Source of the DNA: Penelope pileata | Taxonomy: Eukaryota > Chordata > Aves > Galliformes > Cracidae | Direction: 5' to 3' | Length of the DNA: 64,000 nt | Assembly: GCA_013396635.1 (NCBI GenBank) | Contig: WBMW01004112.1 | Coordinates: 518,285 to 582,284 of the forward strand | Part shown: positions 1-14,800 of the stretch, one piece after another | Numbering within the stretch: position 1 is the first letter of the stretch | Layout: each line of letters starts with the position of its first letter | Translations under genes and position numbers: made by a program | Notes under the pieces: model-generated | Seen by the model: only the letters and a program-made list of their open reading frames with translations | The model's database searches: none | Told to the model about the DNA's origin: nothing

Positions 1-620
1 CCCCAGGACAGAGTAGAAGGGGAGGATCACCTCCCCTGACCTGCTGGCCACGCTCTTTTTAATGCACCCCAGGATCCCATTGGCCTTTTTGGCCACCAGG
101 GCACACTGCTGGCTCATGGCCAACCTGTTGTCCACCAGAACACCCAGGTCCTTCCCTGCAGAACTCCTCTCCAGCAGGTCAGCCCCTAACCTGTACTGAT
201 GCATGCAGTTATTCCTCCCCGAGTGTAGGTCTGTGCACTTGCCCTTGTTGAACCTCACTGGGTTCCTCTCTGCCCAACTCTCAGCCTGTTCAGGTCTCAC
301 TGAATGGTAGCACAGCACTCTGGTGCATCAGCCTCTGCCCCCAGCTTTGTATCATCAGCAAACTTGCTGAGGGTGCACTCTATGCCTTCATCCCGGTCAG
401 TGGTGAAGATGTTAAACAAGATCAGACGCAGTACCGACCCCTGGGGAACAGTACTAGTTACAGGCCTCCAACTGGACTCTGCACCACTGATCACAGCCCT
501 CTGAGCTCTGCCAGTCAGCCAGTTCTCAATCCACCTCACTGTCCACTCATCTTTCCCATCTTAAGCTTACCCACAAGGATGTTGTGGGAGACAGTGTCAA
601 AAGTCTTGCTGAAATCATCT
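1..620 (-). mobile_element. CR1 LINE, ORF2 reverse-transcriptase relic, continues left
   Basis: On the - strand the sequence encodes pieces of CR1 reverse transcriptase: DFSKTFDTVSHN, WIENWLTGRAQRAV, VPQGSVL, the FADDTKL active-site motif, then ESWAERNP and LGVLVDNRLAMSQQCALVAK. A TGA and a frameshift near 285-300 and other changes break the frame. The 5' end is truncated at about 620. The 3' end is beyond the left edge. Confidence 0.9.
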
Positions 621-2765
621 AATTCTTACCAGAAATAAATTGTGCTTTGATAATTCATTAGCTCTGTTATAGTCAGGCTGGAAAGTGAGATATGAGTACA
701 GCTGCATGTTATTTCTTTAGCTGGTTGGATCTGAGACTGTCACAGGAAAACAATACTCGTCTGTTTCAAGGAGGAGAGGAAGTAGGGAACAGCTATGATG
801 GATTTGCTGGTAAATGGTGTCAGAGCTGGTGTGCCTGGAGGGAGCCTTGTACTTCCCAGCATCATTATTTTAATAAGCGTCAGAAAAGGATGATCCTATT
901 AGCTTGATGTTGTCAATTTTTCTCCTTTTCCAATTGTATTAAGGGACAGATAACAGAGGGATTACTTTTGAAAGATAACCCTGGAAACTGGAAGTTATTA
1001 CTCAGCCTGTCATGTTCAGTGTTCACTAAAGGGTACCAAGTTGGTGGTAGTGTAAATTTCCATATAGCTTGTCTCCAGATTGCTTTTCTTACTTCACAGC
1101 AAAATAATTTATTTTCTTGTTTTTCCTCCCTCCCACCTGTACCTTTATTACTGTTTCACTTACCATGAAACAGAGAAATGTTTGCTTTAGCCATTTTACC
1201 ATTTCTTCTTACACTATTTAATTGATTAACATAAGTTAATTGTTGAAACAGGAGTTTATTTCACTGTAAATATGGATTTCTTACTACTTCTAGTTTGGAC
1301 TGCCCAGGTAGGCAGTCCTGTGCATAGATGCTGCTGGAGGCAGTATCAGTATCCGTGTGTCTTAGACACATGCTTGGCTTTGCTGCTGGCTGAGTCTGCA
1401 AGTGGGAAAGTGGCAGCCACATCCCTCAGCTTGGTCAGAGATACGAGGTCCTTGGTCACTGGTCTGGGCTCCAGCACCAGCCAGGACTGTACTGTGTGGT
1501 ACTGGTCTGCTCTGGGCTCCCGTGGCTGGGCTGGAGCCTGGGCTGGAGTGGCTGGAAGTGATGGCCACATTCTTTGGCTTTTTTAAGTGGGGAATCACCA
1601 TTGCTCTGTTTTTTTTTTTTTTGTTACACACTATAAAGTCTTGTCTGGGTGTCATTGTTTTCAGTACTAAGTGTGAAATCTGTGGTGTAAATACCCTACT
1701 TTGTCTCAGTCTGTGCTGTTGGGCCATGTTTTTGGGATGTTAGTCTTAGGTAAATGGCCACAAAATATGGCCCTCTGCCCCAGGCTCTGACTGGAATTTG
1801 ACAGTTGAATGTGCACCTTTTTTTTGTTTTGGAGATGCTTTCCTATTTTTGGAGCTAAATTGCATGGAAAATGTGACATGGAAATGGCCTTAATATGGAG
1901 AACTACAGCTGGCCATCTGTTGCAGTAGCTGTTGTACAATCATTTGAAAACTGATGCTTCTGAGTTTGAATGCAAGTTTCCTAGTATGATATCTGAGCCA
2001 TCATTCTGGTCACTTCTCTGCTTTAGGGAGTGATTGAAGTGCGAAAACTTTCTCTAGTAGGTCTTCAGTTTCCATTTGTCCGATAACATGGGTAGATCTT
2101 ATCCATCTTCTGCCTCCAAAGACTTGATGCTTTTGCTGTGTTCATTACTAGTGACTTTTTTTTCTAGACTTCACTAGATGTCATTTCAGCAGTTGCTGAT
2201 TTGTTCCAGGGAAAAGTGGAGGTTCAGAGGGGATGTCCAGTTTTGTTTCAGCTGCAAGTTTATTTTCTAGAAAAGCCATCATTTCCCTCTTACTTTTGTA
2301 TCCGTACTTCCCTGCCTGAGATATAATGTTACCTCCAATGTTGCTGTTCAGGTTATTTCTGTAGGGCAATAACTTACCCATCTTACTTAATCGATACTTT
2401 ACATTAAGTCTTTCTCATAAATTTTCCCTAATTGTGTATCTGGCTACTGTTGGTTTAACCCTTTATTAAAATGAGTCACTCTGCCACAGGAAATAGCGTA
2501 GACTTAACGTGTGCTCTGTGAAACAGTAGTAGAGAACCAAACCTATTCGGTGCTGGGCAAAACCATCAGGAATAAGTCAGTGTGAATTGAAGTTACACAG
2601 GAGAACTTGTTTTTGGATGACTTACCTTGTTAAAAGTGTTCTAATGGAGATTTTTTAGTATAGAACTTTTTAATATGTTTTTTCTAGTATACAACTTTAC
2701 TTGGCTTTTCTGCTTCTTTATCAGCATTTCTGTTGTTTATGATGTTTCTTTCATTTATTTTGCAG

Positions 2766-2837
2766 AAGAAACCAACAAGTGCTAATGTCAGTCAGCCTCC
2801 CAAAACACAGACAAGTGGAACGTCTTCTACTGCTAAG
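2766..2837 (+). CDS. CAST: CAST L-region exon (first visible exon)
   Basis: Acceptor ttttgcag and donor aag|gtaatg frame 72 nt, 24 codons (begins KKPTSANVSQPP, ends SSTAK). The composition is Lys/Ser/Thr/Pro rich, as in the N-terminal XL/L part of calpastatin. It is the most upstream exon seen. No signal for its partner first exon is visible to its left. Confidence 0.82.
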
Positions 2838-5800
2838 GTAATGCATAATTAAGGACATGGTCTCTTTGAAAAGTGAAGAGTATGATATTAGTCCATCCCC
2901 TGCAGTTGGGTGGAAAACAATTTGTGTTTGCCAGCATTTAGTGTCACTGAGATGTTCGTGTCTGTCTAGACATTGTAGTGCATTGAAATAAAAGAGGATG
3001 ATGCAAGTCAGCAGAGGTCTAGTGTTGGCTTCTTGAGGAAATAGACTTGGTAACTGAAAACAAACATGTCCTGTTGCTATCAGTGGCAAACATCATTTGA
3101 ATTATGTGGCTATGGTTCTTTTTTCACTCTTAGGTACTGTTTGTATGTTTGGATTCTGTTTATTCAGCAGAATTGGATGAGATCAAAGCACTAATGATTT
3201 CCTTTGCTTTTATATCCCTGGAGCAGTTCAGTTGTTAAGGAAGTTAGTGTAAGGGACTTCATAAAGATGACTTGCATATTGGTACTCCATGAAGAGAAAC
3301 AAGGATCACAGCTTTTAAGCATCCCCTGGTCTTGCAAAATATCGAAATAGGAAGTTGAAAATGCATTTTTCAATAGTGTTCACACATGAAGCAATAGCTG
3401 TAGTTGATGTAGTCACAGTTAGGTGCATATTCCATCCCCATCACTTGAAATACCTTAGCAGCAGCATATATTTCTGCACTTGAATGTCATTTTCCATTTC
3501 CTTAGTCAATGTTTTTTTAAAATAACACTCTCAAAAGATACTGCAGTGCTACCTAAATAATTATTTCCCTTTCTTTTCAGTAAAGAACAAAAATGCAAGG
3601 ATATAAACCCTGCTGTTCCTTTTTTTCAGTGTTTTTGTCTATTACTAAAGATATCCAAACATTTTTGTTGCTTTTCTTGCTGGTCCTCTTAGTTTACCAG
3701 TCCCTTTCTCAATGTAGTAGTTCACATGATAGCTGTTCAGAGAGGGACTATCTCTGGGTTGTTCAGCCTGGAGAAGAGAAGGCTCTGGGGAGAGCAGCCT
3801 TCCAGTACCTAGAGGAGCCTACAGGAAAGCCGAGGAGGGGCTTTTCTTCAGGGAGTAGTGATGGGACAAAGGGAATGATTTTAAACTAAAAGAGGGGAAA
3901 TTTAGGTTATATGTCAGGAAATTCTTTACTCAGAGGGAAGTGAGGCACTGGCACAGCTGCCTAGAGAGCTGTGGGTGCCCAGTCCCTGGAGGTGTTCAAG
4001 GCCAGGCTGGATGAGGCCTTGGGCAGCCTGAGCTGGTGGGTGGCAGCCCTGCCATGGGAACTGGGTGGGCTTTAAGGTCCCTTCCAGCCCAAGCTGTTCA
4101 CTGATTCTCTGATTACTTTCTCTGTTTGATTTCTATTGCAAGCATATTATTTCACGTTAAATGTTTGAAGTACAATACCTGTGATCCTACTGAGAATAAG
4201 AACTGGAAAACAGTGTCTTGAAAGAAATGTGACAAAATGTAATTTCCAGAGATTGTCAAATTAGCTTATGACAGCCTAGGCTACATATTTTCTTCAGTAC
4301 TTCATACATCCTCAGTTTCTATGACATTACAGAATGTTCGTTTGTGAAGATGATATCCTGTGAAAGTATTTACCTCATGCCGTCACAATCAACTTGTAAT
4401 CAATGGCTATTTTACGTTAAACCTTTTTACTTCCTGCTGGGCCATCACTACCTTTCTTCCGTTAGACCTAACTTTCTTCTAGCTGTGTCTTTTAGTTTTA
4501 ACAGTTTCTTGTGGTCTTACAATATTATTTAAAATAGGGCAAAATTGATTTATTGTTCTATTCGTGTAGATTGTGCAATCTGAACTTTTTTTAAAGTTAT
4601 TTGGCAAGCTGTATTCTTTTCTGTACTTCTTTATGTCTGTAAAAGTACCTATTCAAAAGAAAAAAAGGATTTTTTTTTAGTATATATGAATTTTACAGAG
4701 AAGAAAAAATTCCTCTTAAAAGCAAGACAGCCTTTTTTCTTTTGCTGCAAAACTAGATCAAATGCTTTATGCAATCAAAAGCATTTCAGCAGTTTTTGAC
4801 AATTTTGGACTGCTCTTTCTTCCTTTCTTTTTTTTTCTCTTGACGTAGCTTAAATGTGTTCTGAGTGTGAACCATTCCTTAATGGTTATGTTGATCATTA
4901 ATACTTTTCATTAACGTACTTTATCTGAGGTGAAATTGGCATGGGGTTGGGGAGAGGGGGCAAGAGAAGCAAGAGCTGCTGCAGCTGTTCAGTCTTTTAA
5001 TCTACTCTGACCCTCTCATGGAATTACTTACTGTACACTGAATAGCCTGAGTGTTTTTGACCTGATTCTTCATCTGATAGTAAGTAAGCAGTAGCAACTG
5101 CTGGTTTGTGTTCAGCTTCAGTTGTCTTGTGTTTCTGAGTTAAAAGACATGAGTGCTTGTACATGATGAGTGCTTGTCATTGTTTAATGCCTGGCTAATA
5201 TGTGGGTAGTTTAATTTTCCTGTGACTCTACCCTGTAATGTGGACCACTCCTAAGAGACATCATTTATCTGGCTTCATTTTCACTGCACTGTGTATCTGA
5301 GCTGTCATTCTTGTGCCTGTGTTCTTTATTCTTCCACTCTTAAGCTCCCATCACTGCATCTGGTATTACTCAGCTGCATCTGCTCAGTGTCTTCTTACAC
5401 AGGTTTTACTTGCCTGCATATGCCTTGCTGTGGTAGAATGGAGAAATGCTGCCTCTCTGCTCTCCTTTCTTTTGTATCTGTATAGCTTCCGTGTCCGATA
5501 TGTTAAGGGAACCTAGAAAGTTGAATCAGCAGTTTTAGTGTCCATTTCTCTAAGACTCAAATCTAAATGAGTAATTTAAAGGCATTTAACTGAAATAAAT
5601 GTTTTAATTTCTTCCTGATACTTATTGTTCTAAAACGAACTATCCCAAGCCTTTCTCTTGTTTTTGATTTGAAGTTCTGTTTGTCTACTCTGTTGTACCA
5701 GACTATCTTTGGTAAGCATATGCCTTTTACAGAACCCTGTCAGGTAGATGGAGGGAGAAAGAAAGACTCAGGTAAGGTTATTAACATTAACTGGTTGCAG

Positions 5801-8800
5801 TTGAGCAACCTCTTCCAAGTACTCCCTAGCTGCCAAGGAGCAAAAACCAGGAGGTCACTGCCAACGGTATTAACAGGCAGCAGTGAACATACTTCAGTCT
5901 CAATACTGAAATAATCTTCCTGTTCAGGAGGTGCCATGCCAGCACTGTGTATTTTCTTTTACAGTCTTCTACATCATTTTACCAGTTCCTTAGCCAAAAG
6001 GAACACCAATTTGTTGTTTAGTGTTCAATCATAGCTATTAATATTGTTGCATGGTAACTATATTGATATCAAATAGGTTTTATGTTTTTTATGTAATAGA
6101 TCTTTGGCATTGATGTTAGTGAACTCAATGATTTTTTATTTATTTTTTTACTGGTTTCTATAGTTTAATTAAGTGGGTGTCATTGTCCATGTTACTCCCA
6201 TGGACAGTTTGTTGAAGCAGTGCTGGGAGAATTCAACAGCACTGGAAATTCAGTAAGAATTGCTTTTATTTCAGACTTGACTGACACTGAATATCAGTAG
6301 GAAGAGGATCAAAAGGAAGCCTCTTGATCATAAGGGTATAAGAAATTAAAGATTACTTACTTCTGGCTGTCATCCAAATTTATGCTATTGTAAAGGGGAT
6401 TCAGTCTTCTGCCCTGTGCAAGGCAGGAAAATAATAAGAAGAAATAATAATTACTAAACATCATTGGGCAAAGGCCCTACTATTTCTGTAGCAGACTGGA
6501 AATTGTCTCAGGTTGGAGTAACAAGATGACAATGAAAATTGATTCCTGCTGTCAGTATATTTTCTGGGAATTTTTTTCTTTTTCTTTTTTTTTTTTTTGT
6601 GTGCTATATTCCATACTTGTCACTAAATTCTTGTTTTTGTGAATTTTGTACAAAGACATTGTTATGTGAGAAGCCATTTCTAAGTAGAGGACATTTGAAT
6701 TGGCAGCAGTAACTTGGCATGTCCACAGAAAAGCGTAAATTTATTCCTTTGTTGCCAGTAAAATGGTGAACAGGGATTTTGTTTACCATTTGAGGGTTGG
6801 AACCTTATGATCATTGGGATCCCTTCCAACCCGGGCCATTCTGTGATTCTATAATTTGGGCGTTATTCGCAGAAAGATTAAAATGAGAACTTCTGAGAAT
6901 TTCTGTTTCATGTTAGAGCACATGGGTGCACAGACCTTCAATTTATAGGTGCTTTGTAACAGGATCATGGGATATTTCCTGCAGACTGGCCTCATTGTTG
7001 CTGCCAATGGGTTACTGTGTATTTTAAAAGGGTGAGAACTCTGTCAGTGTGGAGGAACAATGCTGGTTTTCTTGGAAACAGAAGCCTACTAAAAATGGAC
7101 CACAACATTATGATTAAAATGGGAACTGTAGGAATACGGAAACTGTGTGGAAGACCTGGTTTCATGTAACACTATGGGAGGAAGCTTCAGCCACCAGAAG
7201 CTGTTTGAAAAACAAGGCCATAAAAGAAGCCTCTGCTCTGGAGAGTACTGCAAAAGGTATAACTTGTAATACTCTGCAAGGATATATTTCAAAATACTTA
7301 GACCATTTAAGAGAAAAACTCTGCACTTCACTCTGAAAAAGAGAGCGTTTTCCTATCAGTCTATGTCATATCCTTGGGTATTGTCCTGCATCCCTGCTTG
7401 GGATGACTTTTGTTTCTTGTTCCCTTGTGCTAAAGGGCATAGAGGCTATTACGAAAAATGATTGAAGAGTTTGTTGGTGTTGTCAGGGCTTTTTCTTTAA
7501 AAACACACAAGCAAGTAAACAAACAGAAATACTCCCATGTTGAGAATTAGATTGCATAACAAAAAAAAATAGTTAAAAAGCAGGTCAATTTTGGTATTTT
7601 AGGAAGCTTCTAGTTCTATCTTTTAACTTCTTTCTAAATTAATATAAATTATTTGGATTTATTGTGATTAAAATAATCAGTCAAGTTCCAGTAGCTTTAA
7701 CTTGCCCGAACATCTGATTTCTTCTGATTAATGCCATTTTTGGAGCTATTGGAGAGGGTCCAGAGGAGGGCCACGAGGACGATCAGAGGGCTGGAGCACG
7801 TCTCCTGTGAGGAAAGGTTGAGGGAGTTGGGCTTGTTCGGCCTGGAGATCTCATTGTGTCCTTCCCATACTTAAAGGGAGCTTACAAGCGGGAGGGGAAC
7901 CGATTTTTACAGAGTCTGGTAGTGACGGGACAAGGGGGAATGGCTTTAAACTGACAGAGGGAGATTTAGGTTAGATATTAGGAGGAAATTCTTCACTCAG
8001 AGGGAAGTGAGGCACTGGCATAGCTGCCCAGAGAGCTGTGGATGTCCCATCCCTGGAGATGTTCAAGGCCAGGTTGGATGGGGATCTGCGCAACTTGATC
8101 TCTCACTGCAGGAGTTGGAATTTAGTGGGCTTTAACGTCCCCTCCAACTCAATTCATTCCAAGATTTTATGATTCTATGGTTTGCTCTTGGGAATCCAGG
8201 TAATTAATCAAAATGTGGGGAGATGCTGTCGCATAAACTCACAATACAAACATTAATCTTGCTTAGAGGAAGTGAGTTCCTTCCCCCAGCACCAGTGCTA
8301 CAAGCTCAGCAGCTGCAGACTGTAAGCTCCTGGGAAGCTGAACATAACCCCACTGTGAAGCTGTGCCTGCAGGTAGGTGCTGTGCAGCAATTTGTGCTGC
8401 CTGGTGGGGGCATGGGTCCCACCACCTCCAGGGCTCACATCCGCAGGCAGAGGTGGGCTGGGGTACATCCCACGGCCGTTGTGGTGTGGGGGGCCCCGCT
8501 CCCGCTCCCGCAGCGCAGGGCGCAGTGGAGGCCCGCAGCGGTGTGCCTGTGTTCCCCTCCCCGCACGCAGACGGCAGCGGGCGGTGCCGCCAGGCGCAGG
8601 GCAGCACAGGCTCTGTGAGGGCTTGGCTGGTGCTGCGAAAACTGAAACCATAGCCTGCTCGGGTGCTGGGAGAGAAACACCCTCACCGGGACATTATTGC
8701 TGGGAGCAGAAGGCCCGCCTATAGCAAGTAAGCTAGCTGTTCTTACTGGGCTTTCCTTCACATTGCCTCCGCTTCGGGCTAGGTCGCATTCTTGTTGTAC

Positions 8801-11800
8801 TTCTTATTTTGCCTTTCTTTTCTGAGAATTCTGTGGGCTGAAATAAGACTAGCTGCTGGCTTCCAGGGCGTCTGACACGATCCTTTCATCTACAGGTTGA
8901 TCTGTCTCTCTTTAGTGAATTGGCTTTTAAAATTATTTTAACTTGTTGCCAACAGACTTCTTAGATGCCAGCTCAGTGAGAATGCACTTGTATGTGTTAC
9001 ACTGAAAGTGGTATACATGACATAGCAGAGTCTTGAGTGAGGCACAAGGAAGAGCTGACGCTAAGTAGTGTTTGAGTTGTTCTGTATTTGGTGTGCTGGT
9101 GCTTCCTCCCCCCGTTTCCCTTCCCATTTCTTTCAGCCAATGTTGTCATTGCGTCAGAAGCCCATACAATTTTCTTGGCACAAATGCAAAGCTTACTACA
9201 CGTACAGAACACATACAGAACATTGCGTAGTCAGGGTGTGGTGACCTGTAAGAGCAACTTCTTGGTTTGAGTGTGTTTTGGTGTCAGTACTGTTTTGGCA
9301 AGAAGTGTTTATTGTACTTGATACTATGTGATGCTAAAACTTCAGATACGTACAACCATGTGGGAAACAAAAATGCCTATTATTAAATTGTATGTTATTG
9401 CTGTTTCTGTAGCAGTAGAAATCAGGTAGGTTTTGCTTATGTCAGCTTATAGCTACTGTAAAATTGAAACCACTGGTGCATAATCATTAGTGTTTTCCAT
9501 TTGATCTGGACACAGGATCTATCTTTTTATGGGAAGTACTTGTATCAGTGACATCCCTCCTCATTTTCATGTTTGGAGAAAGAGAAATCTGTATGTTAAG
9601 TAACACAAAGTTCTTGAACATTGCATAGACCTCTACTGAGTTTTTGATTAATCTTCAGGGTTATGAGCTTGATTATCTTTACTACAATGGTCAAACTAGA
9701 TAATGCTCGTAATGGCCAGCTGGTGGTCATAAGAGTGAGTGACAGTAGTTGCTTCAACATAAAACATGTTGGTTAATTTTTTTTTTTGTGTAAGGCATTT
9801 TCTTTTCTAGACTGAAGTAGTTGGTACAGTCAGCCTGTAGTATAAAATGCTGCTTTTTTAATTTTTCTGTTTTTAAGGGAGTGGTTAAGTATGCCAGCCA
9901 TGTAGAACTAGCAGAAAATTCTGGTCCTGATCTTGGGCTTCCAGAATGGCTTGTTTCATGGATGAGTCCTTCAGCCAGTGTTGTCTTGCAACACTCCTGC
10001 TGTAACTTTGCTCCTTAGGTGGACACTCCCAGTTTGAAATCTAGGCAAAGCTGTGTTGTGTTAAAGGTTGTGCATCTTGGAGGACTGGAAATGGGTGTGG
10101 AGAAGAGTCACAGAGAAACCTCCATCTCCAGAAAGTAAAGGAGCTGCCTTTGTTGGTGAATTAGTCCTCGGTGTGTCATTCCTGTCACTTATGCTCATTT
10201 TCCTGAGCTAGAAGAACTTGAACTCCCAAAAGCTTGGAACAACATTCTCTTCTGCAAAAAGAAGAGCCCAACAGGAAGGCAGAGAGGTTTGTGGCCTTGT
10301 GAACTGATTCCTCGGGAGCTCCTTATGGCGCAGAAGCCACACTGACCCTGCAGGAAGTAATCTTGGTGTGCCTGCCCTTACGTTTTGCTTCACAGAAGTG
10401 CTGAATATTGTAATCCTCAGAACAGAACCTCTGTGAGTATGACAGGGCCTTGCAGAGATGGAGATCTTATGTTTTGGAATTGAACAATAATATGCTTCTT
10501 CCTCCAGAGCATGCATGAGGTCCTTCTGAAGCAAGTTTGAGTGTTCCTGAGTTAAGAGCCTATGTTGAAATAAGAAATGTCTCAATCTGGCTATTTTTAA
10601 GTTGGAATGGTGAATTAATATTGAACATTTTCATCCCTTTTTTTTCTTCTTCTTAATAATAGCTACAGGAATACTGTGCTATGTTATTGTGAGATGATAT
10701 TCTAAAGGCAAAAATCTATTAAAATTCCCTGTTCGGTGACTTCTGTTTATCTTATTTTCCCATCATTTTGGTATCAAACACCTTTGTCGTGTACAACATG
10801 GTATGTGTCTGTTCTTAGTGCTTTGCTAGCAATGTTTCTGTTCTGAACCCAATCTCTAATTCAGAGTCTCTCTCACTAGTTCTTACGACCACTAGCAGGC
10901 CATTATGATGGGTATTTTCTTTCTTTTTTTTTTTTNNNTTTTTTGGTAAGAAAAACAATCAAGCTCGTAACCTTGGAGATCTTTAGTCTTATTATGAAGT
11001 CCTCATTTATGTAACATTTTTAACTTTTTGAACCCCTCCTCCCCACTTTGCTGGCTTGGTTTGTGATTTGCAGTTTTTATTCCTGCCCTCCTGAGGCAGG
11101 ACTTTGCGTGCAGTCTGCTGGTCATACTGCAGACCAAGTGACACAAATCCAGGCTGAACTCAGCAGCTCTGTGTGGCGTGTGCTTGGCACCTCATAGCTT
11201 GTTTTTCTGGTGTTTTCTTGTCAGCTTGCAGTTTGCTGCTGCAGATAGCTTCAGAACATTCTGTTGTTTAAAACCATACACAGAAATGGTGACAGCTATA
11301 GTAATTACAGCGATTAACTCTTTGCAGAACGCCTCTGTATAGAAAACTTAGAGCTGGAAAGAGGGTTTTTGAGCTACCTATGAAAATAAAGAGTTCTGCT
11401 CCAGTGATAACAACATACATTACTGTAATGTTCTGTTGTGCGCAGTGGGAACCTGAGCAGAGTGGTGACAGTGTTGATAAACTGCTTCTAATACTTGAAT
11501 ATGACTGAATGGAAATAAAACTCCAATGTGTGCCAACTTGGAGAAGTTACTCTGATGGAAACAGGAGTTTTCCAAAAGCAGATAACTAAAGAACACATTT
11601 TAAGAAGAAATAAGAATGGAGAGCTTAAAACAAATTATTGATGTCAAAATTTTTTCATTATATTTCTCTATGCTCAATGAGGAGTTTGCCTGATATTCAG
11701 AAGTTTGGTTTTTCTGAGTATTTTTGCATGCATAGCCAAGGGAAATTTCATGTTAGGTGACCCATTCTTGTATCAACTGAAACTACTGAATTCATTATCA

Positions 11801-14800
11801 AAATTACAAGAAAATCAGAAATGTTCATTTTTGAAAGTGAAAAATAAGTATGAAAGTAGAATGCTTTTTCCTTGCCTGATGCTGCAATTTGAAAAACATT
11901 TCCAGCAAAACAAAGCCTAAATTTTATGGTGGAGAGCTATAATCTAGATTCGAAATCAGACTTTGTTGTAGTCTGTGCTTTTAACTCCATTTCAAATACT
12001 TTAAACAGGGAGTGCATAGCCCTTGATGTTAAATCCATGGTCTATTTGCATATGCACAGTACCTGAAGAGAGCAGGTGAACTCTGCTTTCCTGTGTTAGG
12101 CACGCACTGGCTTTCTTTCCAGGCCAGATTTTGTCTGCCCGTGTGTTTAGTTGCTGTGCATTTTCTGTGACTGACTAGCAACCTACGTTATTCTACTTCC
12201 AAAACAGAGTTTAAAAAAAAAAAAAAAAAAAAGGCAGTGAAAATATTAGTCATAGCAGGATGTAGTAACATATAAATGGGTATTACGTCTTACCATCACC
12301 TGTGGGATGGTTCTAAATTTTTTTTTTTGACATGTCCCTAACTTCCTGCATATAACCATAAATTGAGATGTAGGAAGTTTTTAGAAGAGTCAGATGGTAC
12401 AAAAATGTTCTAAAGTTGGTTTGCATTCACTGCCCTGGGTTCTGAGGTTTTTTTTCATTTAGTTATTTATTTGTTGACACATAGACTGTTTCAGAGTCTT
12501 AATGACATTAAAATAGTAACTGAAAAATAATACCAGCGTGAAGCTTTGGATTTGACATAGATTGCTGAAATTTTAAAACAGATCTCTAAGCTAGAGGTGG
12601 TTTGTTTGATAAGTTTCTAGGTGGTACAAAGCCTTGTTCTTCAATTTGGTAAATATATTACTGATTGTATTCGCAGATTGTGCTTGACAGCGGTTGATTC
12701 CATGTAATCAGTTGATTGTCTCAAAAACAACCAGCTTAAACCAACAAAAACAACTGCTTAAATGGAACCTATTGCTTTAAACTTGAGTAATATCAATTAG
12801 CTTTAGCCAGTGCATTAAAGTACAGTGATTAACTATTGCCAAGTTTCTTTTCTGGGCTAAAATGGCATAAATATTTTCTTCTATTTTGATTACTTAGAAT
12901 AGCAAGAGATGTAGGTCTGTGTTGCAAAACTTGGCTGACTCAACGTGCTGTGTGATCTGCAATAAATTTAGCAGCACTTGAGGCTGTAAAACTGCTCCAT
13001 GAGCTTTTCAGCTCTTCCACTTCTTGGTTCAGAGCAGTCCCATTGAAGTGTTGTTTTTGTTTCATGAGAAAATGGATTTGTTCATTTTCTTTGTGCTCAT
13101 TTAGCATATCTAAATGGTGGTTGAGCTTGTTCCTGGTTGTAGATTAATATTTGTTGCAAATATTTATTCTGTGTGATGAGAAGATTGAAACGTAAAATTT
13201 TGGGATTAAACTTTCCCACAATAATAACCACGATTATCTCTTAAATTGACTTCTTTGCAGAGAGGCTGTATTACTAGCGGTCTTTGGTGTTTGTTTTTAT
13301 TCTGACTTTTCGCAGTTGACTTTCTGACTTGAAAAAGAAGCACAGGCATGAGTAATCTCAGTATTTGTTATCAGTACTGATATTGTTTAGGAGTGCAGTT
13401 GCATGGAATCTGAAGGTCGTCAGAAGGAAAATCCAATTCTGGAGTGCTCTTAAAGATCATACTTCAGATGGGAACGTCCTGATGAGTCTTTCCTGATGGT
13501 TGGGTTGGGTGCGTAGCTCTCCACCCACTCATCCCCTTGCACTCTGGGCCTTCTCCAGGCAGCATGTGCTTCTGCTCCCTTAGCCTGTAGCAAGTCTCAG
13601 TGCTGTTTCAGATCTAGCAAGTGTGCATGCTGAAATTTGTTCTTGCCTCTGCAGATGAATGTATTTCATTTGTACGCCACGTTTGCTCTGAACTGTGAGT
13701 AGACATTTGAAAAGAGCAAATCTATGTGACTTTCAGCTCTGTGAGCTTTTTTTATTGTTAATTTGTTTAGGGGGACCCAGCTAATATGTAAAAAGTAGTT
13801 TTCATGTTATCTTTAAGTCATGGAAATAGAAGTGTTTACTGGTAATAGTTTTTAAAGACTTTTAGATTATATTCACACCAACTGAATTTATGAATGTTAA
13901 AAGCACGGGAAGCATCCCTAGCAATGATAATTATTGGTTTTTAAGATGAGTATGTAAAACAATGTATATTATTGAGTTCCCGATTTGGATTGTTTTCTTC
14001 AAACTGCCTGTTCAAATGTATCTCAGTGCTTGCATACTTGAATCCTGTTTTGTTTGCTGTGCTTTCTGGCATCAAGTGCAGAGTTGAGAGGTCGAGTCAG
14101 GGCTTTAATGAGTTTAGTGGTGTCGCAGTAGCAACATTAGTAAATAATTTTGCATTAAATTAAAATTTGGTTACGGAAAACACTAGCTGTCCTTTAAGGA
14201 TTGTGGTTTTTTTTTTTTTTCTTTTTTCCCTCTCCTTGAATGGCATGGGCAGTAGAGTTTGTTCACTAACATTGCACTTTGTAAATTTCAATAATGAGAG
14301 AGTCATGCTGTTAGTTACATGTAACAAAGTAAGTCCTTAGAACTTGCAGTGTAAGTTGTTTAAAAAGGAAATCATGCTGATTATTTCTGTGAAGAAACTG
14401 ATCACGTCAGGTCAAAAAAGTGGCCTTATGTAGTAGGAGTGTATCATGTAACTATACTGGAGCCTGAGTGGTGTGCAGGTGCTGACTGGAAACCTATATT
14501 CTGCTATACCATATTATTAAATTTCTAATATTAAACTTCCACAATATTAACCAAGGGCATGAGAAGTCAGAAGGAAATACTGGTCTCAGGGTTTTCTTTT
14601 TTCCTTCTGTTAAAGTAATTTTTCTGAACAACTTAATGAAACTACTTATCTGTAAGAGGAGTAGAATCAAAGTAATAGGATACTTTCTGAATTATTTAGG
14701 ATGGAAAATGCCACAGAAGCTTTCAAATTAGCAATTTTTAAGTCAGCTATCTTATAAATTACATTCTTACAGCTTCAGTGCTACATTTTTTCCAGTTTAA

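Noticed and set aside
297..539. 80-codon reverse-transcriptase frame on the - strand as a host gene
   Set aside because: It is part of a truncated CR1 ORF2 with a stop and a frameshift immediately after it. There is no sign of domestication.
1490..1560. Imperfect ctgggctggag repeats as a minisatellite
   Set aside because: Only two or three loose copies, too irregular to call.
8223..8724. Several overlapping 100-130 codon frames on both strands
   Set aside because: They come from GC-rich DNA with few stops. No splice context, no domain and no phase agreement with CAST support them.
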